NCBI GenBank assembly: GCA_945875225.1
Contig: CAMCJY010000067.1
Coordinates: forward strand, 1 to 8,542
DNA length: 8,542 nt
From: Comamonas sp. lk
GTDB lineage: Bacteria; Pseudomonadota; Gammaproteobacteria; Burkholderiales; Burkholderiaceae_C
Reading direction: 5' to 3'
Shown one piece after another: positions 1 to 5,965 of this stretch. Within the stretch, counting starts at the first letter, position 1, and every line of letters begins with the position of its first letter. A program made the position numbers and the translations under genes. A model generated the notes under the pieces. The model saw nothing but the letters and a program-made list of their open reading frames with translations, was not told the DNA's origin and made no database searches.

Positions 1-170
1 AGCTTTGGCCATGGCATACAAACAAATCCCAGCTGCGATGGCCTCTTGCGGCGCACCCGCTCTTTCTTCTATCTGTGCCTCGTTCAAATTGCGCTGCCCT
101 AGCGCGCCTGTCCTTTGGGCCTGTCTCGCGACGGACATCTTTGGACCCCTTGGTCGGATCCAATCGCCTA
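1..170. other. Left-edge region without an assignable gene
   Basis: No recognisable coding sequence lies before the phosphatase start. On the minus strand, a frame opens with ATG at 138-136 and stays open for 46 codons to the window edge. Its translation begins MSVARQAQRTGALGQRN, and a stop (TAG) lies a few codons upstream of the ATG. This could be the 5' end of a divergent gene, but I recognise no family and the codons include several that are rare in GC-rich bacteria (AGA, AGG, ATA, CTA). Plus-strand frames here are open too, one being the in-frame upstream extension of the phosphatase, and none resembles a known protein. The promoter of the phosphatase gene should lie here, although I cannot pick out good -35 and -10 boxes. 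Confidence 0.3.
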
Positions 171-839
171 ATGGGAAATCTTTATTTGGTACGACATGGG
201 CAAGCCTCCTTCGGGAAGGCCGACTACGACAACTTGAGCGATCTGGGTAGGCAGCAAAGCTTGCGCCTGGGTCAGTATTTCAAGCATCGGCGCTTAGCTT
301 TTGATATGGTCATCATGGGCAGCCTGCGGCGCCACACCCAGACCTGGGAGGCTATTGCGCAGGGTGCTGGCTTTGACCATAAGCCCCTGGTGTGGACTGG
401 CCTTGACGAATATGACAGTGAGGCAGTGGTCAAGGCCATCCATCCCGCTCGCTTGGAAAAGCCCGATACGCCGGAACTTTACAAGCAGCATTTCCGACTG
501 CTGCGTGACGGGCTCAGGGCATGGATGTCCGGCACAACGCATCCGCTCGGAATGCCGGACTATCCGTCTTTTGTACAAGGCGTCGTTGGCGCACTAGACC
601 ATGTGCGCACCAGCAATTGTTCAAACGTGCTAATCGTCAGCAGCGGTGGGCCAATTTCCACTGCCGTCGGGCAGCTATTGGGTACTTCTGCGGAAACGAC
701 TATTGAGCTCAATTTTCGAATCCGAAATACCTCGATCACCGAGTTTTCTTTCAACCCAAAGCGCCATGTGCTACTGAGCTACAACCATTTGCCGCACCTG
801 GAAGAGCCAGCCTACACGGACTGGCACACTTACGCTTGA
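171..839 (+). CDS. Histidine phosphatase superfamily protein (phosphoglycerate mutase-like)
   Basis: This is a 222-residue cytoplasmic protein of the histidine phosphatase (branch 1, PhoE/GpmB-like) superfamily, whose members transfer phosphate through a phosphohistidine. The RHG motif is at residues 8-10, with H9 the expected nucleophile. The SLRRHTQT block (51-58) supplies the second active-site arginine, and LDEYD (78-82) lies where the catalytic acid is expected. The usual second histidine, in a VSHGG-type motif, is absent: this protein reads VSSGGP at 156-161, with S158 in that position. Similar SSGG variants are, as I recall, common in this proteobacterial subfamily, so this is probably a subfamily trait rather than decay. 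The frame is open further upstream (ATG at 75), but MGNLYLVRHGQASFG matches the usual start of the family. No good ribosome binding site precedes it; a GGA 12 bases upstream is the best available. The substrate is unknown, and it is unlikely to be a glycolytic mutase. The gene converges on the creatininase-family gene. Confidence 0.9.
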   Translation: MGNLYLVRHGQASFGKADYDNLSDLGRQQSLRLGQYFKHRRLAFDMVIMGSLRRHTQTWEAIAQGAGFDHKPLVWTGLDEYDSEAVVKAIHPARLEKPDTPELYKQHFRLLRDGLRAWMSGTTHPLGMPDYPSFVQGVVGALDHVRTSNCSNVLIVSSGGPISTAVGQLLGTSAETTIELNFRIRNTSITEFSFNPKRHVLLSYNHLPHLEEPAYTDWHTYA

Positions 840-960
840 GGCCGGGTCGCGCCGCGTAGTGTCACGACTTTTACCTCACCAAGGAATGGACTTCTCACTT
901 GGCGGCATGCTTGCCGCCTCCGGCTTCACTTTGCAATGCGCGTAAAAGTGAGAAGGCACC
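840..960. other. Convergent intergenic region with nested inverted repeats
   Basis: These 121 bases separate the 3' ends of the phosphatase and creatininase genes. They contain no coding sequence I can support, but carry several complementary segments, described under the repeat entry at 867-955. The position between two converging genes suggests a bidirectional transcription end. However, no run of T follows the stems on either strand, so it is not a textbook intrinsic terminator. Confidence 0.6.
867..955. repeat. Nested inverted repeats, possible bidirectional terminator or palindromic element
   Basis: The outer arms CTTCTCACTT (891-900) and AAGTGAGAAG (946-955) are perfectly complementary over 10 bp. 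Between them sits a second perfect hairpin: GGCGGCA (901-907), loop TGCT, TGCCGCC (912-918). The right arm can also pair with two other segments: ACTTTTAC (867-874) with GTAAAAGT (942-949), and TCACTTT (926-932) with AAAGTGA (945-951). One right arm therefore has three mutually exclusive partners. No T-tract follows on either strand and I see no target-site duplication around 891-955. It may be a structured 3' end for the converging transcripts or a REP-like palindromic unit; the sequence alone does not decide. Confidence 0.6.
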
Positions 961-1812
961 TCAATGGGCAGCGTTATTCAAGGTGCTTAAGTCAAGACGC
1001 TCGATCTCCGACAGCAGCGCGGCCAGCGAGCGACCGGCTGCCTCTAAGACCTTATCGCCTTTGTCAACCGTGGCCGCGGCCGCGTTACCGACTGCGCCAG
1101 CGGGGTTGTAATCCTGCATTTGCCAAGCAAACTTAGCCGTCTTGCCGTTTCCAAGAATGTCAAAGCTGCTTGCGCGAATTTGGGCATTGGAGGGGAAATG
1201 CGAGGCCGCCGCCATGTTGACGTGCTGCGGATGAATGGCCAGCATTATGGACGTCTCAAGATCGCCGGCATGGACACCAAAGCGCTGCTCTTGGGCACTA
1301 AACAGGCTGCTTAAGTCCTCGCCATGCGGGTCCGCAAGCGGAAGTGCATCCCAATTGACACTAAAAACCATCATGTCAAGACGGGCGCGAAGGTCACGCG
1401 CAACCGGGTCCATTAGATTGGCCTGGCCTCCGTGGGCGTTAAAGATGAGCATTTTGCGTACGCCGGTGGCTGCAACGCTTTCGGCCAACTCGGTCCAGAC
1501 GCGCAAAACCGTCTCTGCCTTGAGGGTGAGGGTGCCGGCAAAACGCGCATGCTCGGGGCTAAAGCCCACGGCCTGCGTCGGTAAAAACAAGGCCTTAGAG
1601 TGGGCAGGCAGATGTGCAATGGCCGCATGAATAACGCCATCAACAATGGCGCTATCCACTTTCAGCGGCAGGTGCGGCCCATGCTGTTCCGTGGCTGCCA
1701 CCGGCAGAACTGCCACTACCTCACGGATAGCGCCACTCGCTTGCAAAGCCCGAAAGTGCGTTGTCGCACAATCAGCCCAAAACGGCGATGGATGGACCTT
1801 GCTAAGTGGCAT
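961..1812 (-). CDS. Creatininase family protein (metal-dependent amidohydrolase fold)
   Basis: This 283-residue protein belongs to the creatininase/MftE family, metal enzymes that open cyclic amides or cleave amide bonds. The metal-binding signature TEQHGPHLPLKVDS is at 41-54, giving likely ligands E42, H44 and D53. NAHGGQAN (125-132) supplies H127, and GVHAGDLETS (179-188) supplies E186. The set looks complete, and the length is close to the 240-280 usual for the family. There is no signal peptide, so it should act in the cytoplasm. Its ATG overlaps the last 11 bases of the upstream radical SAM gene, which argues for translation from the same message; the ribosome site before it (AGAAAG) is weak, consistent with coupling. 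Family members include creatininase, MftE, which trims a radical-SAM-modified peptide in mycofactocin synthesis, and the FAPy deformylase of riboflavin-related pathways. The substrate here cannot be told from sequence. Confidence 0.9.
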   Translation of the reverse strand: MPLSKVHPSPFWADCATTHFRALQASGAIREVVAVLPVAATEQHGPHLPLKVDSAIVDGVIHAAIAHLPAHSKALFLPTQAVGFSPEHARFAGTLTLKAETVLRVWTELAESVAATGVRKMLIFNAHGGQANLMDPVARDLRARLDMMVFSVNWDALPLADPHGEDLSSLFSAQEQRFGVHAGDLETSIMLAIHPQHVNMAAASHFPSNAQIRASSFDILGNGKTAKFAWQMQDYNPAGAVGNAAAATVDKGDKVLEAAGRSLAALLSEIERLDLSTLNNAAH

Positions 1813-3433
1813 GTGAAGATCTTTCTAGGCTAGGGGATGCGGGCTGTGGGTCTAAGGCGGCCAGATGCCGGCGCTGCCTGCCGCTATGGCGCGCGGAGCT
1901 TTCCCCAAGCGCAGATTGTGCCGTTTTGGCGCGGGTTAATTCGGATTGAAGGACTAGCGGTTTAGCACGGGCGCCGCTACCTCGGTAGTCAGCCAATAAG
2001 GCTGCGTGCACGGTCGACGCCGGCAAGGCGCGCACCTCGGTAAGGTAGGCATACAGGGCATCAACCAGGGCCTCAGGGCTGATGCCACTGGTACGTGTCG
2101 TGGTGACCCACAGCGAACGGGAAAAGTCAGCGAATGCCGCAAACGCCGACGGACCCTTTAGAAGCAGCGGCAAGCTGGCGGGAAATCGCCCAGAATTGGC
2201 GATCAAATCCCAATACCGTGCCAAGCGCGTAAAGGCTACTACTTGCTCGGGCGACAGCGCATCCGTTTGAATGACCACGTAAGGCGGACTATCCTGAAAA
2301 ACCATCGCAGGGCCTGCGCTCAGGGCGAGCGGGGTTCCACGCAAGCGTTTGAGCAGGCCGAGTTGAATTTCATGCGGACCCCAGGCCCAAAGCGTGTCAA
2401 AGCCCGCAGCAAAACTCTCCCAGCTCTCGCCAGGCAGGCCGAATATCAAGTCGGTGTGCAAGTGCGCGTGGCTCTGTGTGGCGAGCCAGTCAATATTGGC
2501 GCGCGTTTTGTCCGTATCCTGGCGTCTTGCAATGGCTTTTTGGACTTGCGGATTAAGGCTCTGGATGCCAATTTCAAACTGCAAACTCCCTGGCGGGAAA
2601 CGCGTGATACAGGATTTAAGGCTATCGGGCAGGTGATCCGGTATCAGCTCGAAATGAACAAACAAAGCGTCCTGTGGGTCACGCGCAATAAGATCCAAAA
2701 AAAACTCCAGTATGCGCACCGATGCATCCACCTTCAAATTAAAAGTGCGGTCCACAAACTTGAAGGTACGCGCGCCGCGCGCATAGAGCGACTGTAAATG
2801 GGCAATGAAGGGCTCAAGCTCAAAAGCCCAGGCCGTTTTGTCTAAGGCACTCAGGCAAAACGCGCACTTGAAGGGGCAACCGCGGGACGCCTCCACATAA
2901 AGCACACGATGCGCTAGGTCATCGGCGGTGTAATAGTCATAGGGGAAGTCCAATTCAGCCAAAGGCGCTTGCACACCTGCAATGACTTTCATCAAGGGCT
3001 TGGGTCCGTGGATGAGTGCGTGGCAAAGACGGGGAAAGCTGACGTCCCCCCAGCCAGTAATTAGGTAATCGGCCTGCGCCACGATGGCTTGATGTTCCCA
3101 TTCATGGCTGACTTCGGGGCCGCCTAGGACCAGCCGAATGTCCGGTCGCTGGTCCTTTAGCAGACGCATCACTGCCAGAGTTTGCTCCACGTTCCAGATA
3201 TACACACCAAAGCCAATAATATGCACACCCTGGGCATCCCAGGGTCCGCATTGGACGACTAAATCATCCACGATCTTTTTGGCAGCGCTGTGGATGGTGA
3301 ACTCGTGCAAGCTGGTGCAAAGTGTCAAATCCGGCCCACCGTAGCGCTCCATATTGGCCCGCAGATAACGCAGGCCCAGTGAGGCGTGCATATATTTGGC
3401 GTTCAGGGTCACGAGAAGAATGCGGTGTGGCAT
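1802..3433 (-). CDS. B12-binding-domain radical SAM protein (DUF4080-type)
   Basis: This protein of 543 residues is a radical SAM enzyme of the cobalamin-binding-domain class. Residues 1 to about 130 form a Rossmann-like B12-binding-type domain: it opens PHRILLVTLNAKYMHASLG and has a GGPE turn near 104. I do not see the canonical DxHxxG cobalamin motif. The radical SAM core follows, with SRGCPFKCAFC giving the [4Fe-4S] ligands C186, C190 and C193. Further core landmarks are KFVDRTFNL (225-233), FEIGIQSLN (286-294) and DLIFGLPGE (328-336). The C-terminal part (LGLLKRLRGTPL onward) resembles DUF4080, and the last 30 or so residues are polar and probably disordered. I chose the ATG at 3433 because MPHRILLVTLNA matches the usual family start; an in-frame ATG at 3499 would add 22 unlike residues. 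TTGCGC and TAATAA spaced by 16 bases just upstream could be a promoter, giving a nearly leaderless message. The downstream partner is the overlapping creatininase-family gene. The reaction is unknown. Confidence 0.88.
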   Translation of the reverse strand: MPHRILLVTLNAKYMHASLGLRYLRANMERYGGPDLTLCTSLHEFTIHSAAKKIVDDLVVQCGPWDAQGVHIIGFGVYIWNVEQTLAVMRLLKDQRPDIRLVLGGPEVSHEWEHQAIVAQADYLITGWGDVSFPRLCHALIHGPKPLMKVIAGVQAPLAELDFPYDYYTADDLAHRVLYVEASRGCPFKCAFCLSALDKTAWAFELEPFIAHLQSLYARGARTFKFVDRTFNLKVDASVRILEFFLDLIARDPQDALFVHFELIPDHLPDSLKSCITRFPPGSLQFEIGIQSLNPQVQKAIARRQDTDKTRANIDWLATQSHAHLHTDLIFGLPGESWESFAAGFDTLWAWGPHEIQLGLLKRLRGTPLALSAGPAMVFQDSPPYVVIQTDALSPEQVVAFTRLARYWDLIANSGRFPASLPLLLKGPSAFAAFADFSRSLWVTTTRTSGISPEALVDALYAYLTEVRALPASTVHAALLADYRGSGARAKPLVLQSELTRAKTAQSALGESSARHSGRQRRHLAALDPQPASPSLERSSHAT

Positions 3434-3570
3434 GGCCTTATTATGGAAGCATGGCTGGCGCGCAAGCGGAAACCTTCTTTCGCTGGGACAATAGTGCATT
3501 CGGTGGCCTAAGCGGCCACCCGCCTTTGGTCCGTTTTGGTGCGCCTAGGCTTGCATTTCCTTATTTGTCT
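3434..3570. promoter_or_regulatory. Divergent promoter region between radical SAM gene and dsbD
   Basis: These 137 bases lie between two divergent starts and should hold both promoters. For the minus-strand gene, TTGCGC followed after 16 bases by TAATAA is a fair sigma-70 match, but it ends only four bases before the ATG. For dsbD I see no convincing pair of boxes; the AT-richer stretch just before 3571 is the likeliest place. The palindrome at 3502-3520 lies near the middle. Confidence 0.45.
3502..3520. repeat. Perfect 7 bp inverted repeat in divergent promoter region
   Basis: GGTGGCC (3502-3508) and GGCCACC (3514-3520) are exact reverse complements around the five-base loop TAAGC. The site lies about 50 bases upstream of the dsbD start and about 70 upstream of the radical SAM start. 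It could be an operator for a dimeric regulator acting on both genes, or a hairpin in a leader. No T-run follows directly, so it is not a clear terminator. Confidence 0.5.
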
Positions 3571-5826
3571 ATGCAATTGATGAGTTTTTATCGCTTCTTT
3601 TGGGGTCTTTTACGATCCGCAAGAGCCCATGCATGCCAGGCTCTCATGCTGCTTTTGCTGCTGGGCAGCGCAGGCCTGGCCACTGGCAAGGCTTTGGGGC
3701 AGGCCGGTGCCGTGGTGCAATATCCTGAATTGCGGGCCGAGTTGGTGGCCTACGCCCCCCAAGGCATTGGCCCAGGCAAACCATTCAGCCTGGGCTTGCT
3801 GCTGGACCACCAGCCCCAATGGCACACCTACTGGGTCAATCCTGGCGATTCCGGTTTGCCTACCGAATTGCAATGGGACTTGCCAAAGGGTGCACAAGCA
3901 GGCGCCATTGACTGGCCGGTCCCCAAAAAAATTAAGATTGGCGCGCTGGCCAATCTAGGCTACGAAGGGCAGGTCCTACTTCCCGTCCAGGTGCAATTAC
4001 CCAAAGGGTTTAAAGCCGAAGCGGACAGTTTCACGGTGCGCCTGCATGCGTCTTGGCTGGTATGCCGTCAGGAATGTATACCGCAAGAAGGTGATTTCGC
4101 TTTGGTAATTCCGGTTCAAGGGTCGTCCACCTTCCACGCCGCTTTATTTGAAGCAGCAGTCCAAAAGCGGTCTGCAAGTTTTGGAGGGCAGGTTCACAGC
4201 GAGTTTGTCCCTGAGGGTCTGCTATTGCGTGTCCAAGGCTTACCCCAGGACTGGCATGGCGAGGCGATTGCGGCCTTTCCTGAAGTTTCCTCGGTTTTCG
4301 CAAGCCCTTTGCTGCCGGACCCGCAAGACAAGGTAGCCGTATCAACCGCAGCCGGCGAGAAACCCTTTGCAGCTGCCACGCAGCTATGGGCGGGCGATAC
4401 CTGGACCGCGCTATTGCCGTTTTCACCCCAGCGTGTGGGCGGGCCCGACAGACTCGCTTTTGTTTTCTCCTATGGAGCTAACTCAGTGCGCGCCACCTTG
4501 GATGCACCGGGCAAATGGCCTGACGCCGCCCTCAAAACACCAGAGGGTCTGCCCACTAAACAGACACTCCTACCAGGCGAAAACGGGGCGTCGGATATTG
4601 CGCCGGGCGCTAGCAAACTCGCCTTTTGGGGCGCTGTTTTGGCAGCTTTCGTCGGTGGTTTGCTACTCAATTTAATGCCCTGCGTTTTTCCTGTGCTGGC
4701 GCTCAAGGCACTTGGCTTGGCCAGCTTACAGGGCACTGCGCAGCAGCGCAGGGCCCAGGCCTTGGCCTATACCGGCGGAGTGCTGCTGTCGATGGCGATT
4801 TTGGGCGCCCTGCTATTGGGCCTGCGCGCGGGTGGCCAGGCGCTGGGCTGGGGGTTTCACTTGCAATCCCCTGTTTTTATCGCGGTACTGGCGACCTTGT
4901 TCACGCTGATTTGCCTGAATTTGATGGATTTGCTCGATGTGTCCAGACTGGTTCCCAGCCGCCTGGCGGGGATACAACTGCATAACCCGACGACCGATGC
5001 CGCGCTCTCGGGCGTTCTGGCGGTTGCGGTCGCTTCGCCCTGCACCGCGCCTTTCATGGGCGCGTCTTTGGGCCTGGCAATGGCATTGCCCGGCTGGCAA
5101 GCCATGGTTATTTTTGTGGCGCTTGGCTTAGGGCTGGCGCTTCCCTACGCGCTGGTCAGTAACAGCGAGGCCTTGGCGCGCCAACTGCCCAAACCCGGCC
5201 CCTGGATGGAGCACTTACGCCGGTTTATGGTCTTCCCGATGGCGGCGACAGTCGTTTGGCTGGTATGGGTCTTGGCGCGTATGGCAGGCTTGGATGTTGC
5301 CGCCATGCTGGTGGCACTGCTTTTGTGCCTATCTATGTTTTTCTGGGCTTTGCGTTTGCCTGGCCGTGCTGCACTGGGCTTTGGCGCAGTGGCGCTCATT
5401 GCTTTCGTGGTAACCGGGAGCATTGCCTTGCGCATCGCCTCGCAAGCGAACACACCTGCTTTATCTGGGCAAGGCAGTGCCGCGTCGAACGTGTGGGGCA
5501 ATTGGTCAGTTCAGGCGGAGCAGGATGCATTAGCCTCCGGCCATCCTGTATTTGTTGACTTCACCGCCGCCTGGTGCATCACCTGCCAGTACAACGAGCA
5601 ACAGGTCTTGTCCAAACCGCAGGTACAGCAAGCATTTGCTGAAAAAAAGGTGGTGTTGCTGCGGGCCGATTGGACCAGGCGGGATGCCGCCATCAGCCAG
5701 GCCTTGCAGCAACTGGGCCGCAGCGGGGTGCCGGTTTATGTTTTGCAGCGTCCGGGAAAAACACCGGTGCTAATGTCTGAATTGCTGAGCACGGACGAAT
5801 TGTTGGCCGCGCTAGCTGACATTTAG
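3571..5826 (+). CDS. dsbD: Thiol:disulfide interchange protein DsbD (ScsB-like)
   Basis: This 751-residue inner-membrane protein passes electrons from cytoplasmic thioredoxin to periplasmic disulfide reductases and isomerases. The order is: signal sequence (1 to about 45, basic stretch then LMLLLLLGSAGLA); periplasmic domain carrying WLVCRQEC with C165 and C169; about eight membrane segments from 352 to 620 with the transport cysteines C371 (NLMPCVFP) and C491 (ASPCTAPF); and a C-terminal thioredoxin domain with WCITC (C669, C672) and cis-proline P721. All three cysteine pairs are present. The N-terminal pair is CX3C and the domain is long, as in ScsB and related DsbD variants rather than E. 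coli DsbD. The start is uncertain: ATG at 3571, 3580 and 3646 are all in frame, and none has a strong ribosome site. I prefer 3571 or 3580, which keep a positively charged n-region. The frame is open back to 3322, but that part is antisense to the radical SAM gene. It appears to be a single-gene unit. Confidence 0.93.
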   Translation: MQLMSFYRFFWGLLRSARAHACQALMLLLLLGSAGLATGKALGQAGAVVQYPELRAELVAYAPQGIGPGKPFSLGLLLDHQPQWHTYWVNPGDSGLPTELQWDLPKGAQAGAIDWPVPKKIKIGALANLGYEGQVLLPVQVQLPKGFKAEADSFTVRLHASWLVCRQECIPQEGDFALVIPVQGSSTFHAALFEAAVQKRSASFGGQVHSEFVPEGLLLRVQGLPQDWHGEAIAAFPEVSSVFASPLLPDPQDKVAVSTAAGEKPFAAATQLWAGDTWTALLPFSPQRVGGPDRLAFVFSYGANSVRATLDAPGKWPDAALKTPEGLPTKQTLLPGENGASDIAPGASKLAFWGAVLAAFVGGLLLNLMPCVFPVLALKALGLASLQGTAQQRRAQALAYTGGVLLSMAILGALLLGLRAGGQALGWGFHLQSPVFIAVLATLFTLICLNLMDLLDVSRLVPSRLAGIQLHNPTTDAALSGVLAVAVASPCTAPFMGASLGLAMALPGWQAMVIFVALGLGLALPYALVSNSEALARQLPKPGPWMEHLRRFMVFPMAATVVWLVWVLARMAGLDVAAMLVALLLCLSMFFWALRLPGRAALGFGAVALIAFVVTGSIALRIASQANTPALSGQGSAASNVWGNWSVQAEQDALASGHPVFVDFTAAWCITCQYNEQQVLSKPQVQQAFAEKKVVLLRADWTRRDAAISQALQQLGRSGVPVYVLQRPGKTPVLMSELLSTDELLAALADI

Positions 5827-5965
5827 GCGGCTGACGCGATTAAAGCAATGGAGGCAATGTGCGTAAGAGCCCGCGCGCGCAGAGAGTGATGGCGTTTGGC
5901 TTGGCCCTGGCGGCGATTAGGCTGTCAAAATGGGTCAAAATCATTCATTTAGACCTTCTCCCGCC
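5827..5965 (+). promoter_or_regulatory. Intergenic leader and likely promoter of hemE
   Basis: These 139 bases separate dsbD from hemE on the same strand. I see no terminator for dsbD here, so read-through into hemE is possible. A weak promoter candidate is TTGGCT (5896-5901) and TAGGCT (5918-5923) with a 16-base spacer. The last 40 bases are AT-richer and carry the repeats listed at 5924-5955. No Shine-Dalgarno sequence is visible before the hemE ATG. Confidence 0.4.
5924..5955 (+). repeat. Direct and inverted repeats just upstream of hemE
   Basis: GTCAAAAT occurs twice, at 5924-5931 and 5934-5941, a period of 10 bases or about one helical turn. The second copy is part of an imperfect inverted repeat: GGTCAAAAT (5933-5941), loop CATTC, ATTTAGACC (5947-5955), with one mismatch (5937 against 5951). 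It ends 10 bases before the chosen hemE start. It could be a regulator site or an mRNA hairpin near the ribosome entry site. Confidence 0.45.

Noticed and set aside
891..955. Miniature transposable element with 10 bp terminal inverted repeats
   Set aside because: No flanking target duplication is visible and only one copy is in the window, so a mobile origin cannot be supported without a genome-wide search.
2243..2797. Plus-strand open frame of 184 codons inside the radical SAM gene
   Set aside because: It is antisense to conserved radical SAM core sequence, including the FEIGIQSLN and KFVDRTFNL regions, and its translation is basic and resembles no family.
3322..3570. Upstream extension of the dsbD reading frame by 83 codons
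   Set aside because: It overlaps the radical SAM gene antisense, its translation is unlike any DsbD, and it would bury the signal sequence.
4031..4426. Minus-strand open frame of 131 codons within dsbD
   Set aside because: It is a shadow frame of the strongly supported dsbD gene; no conserved motif or plausible start context.
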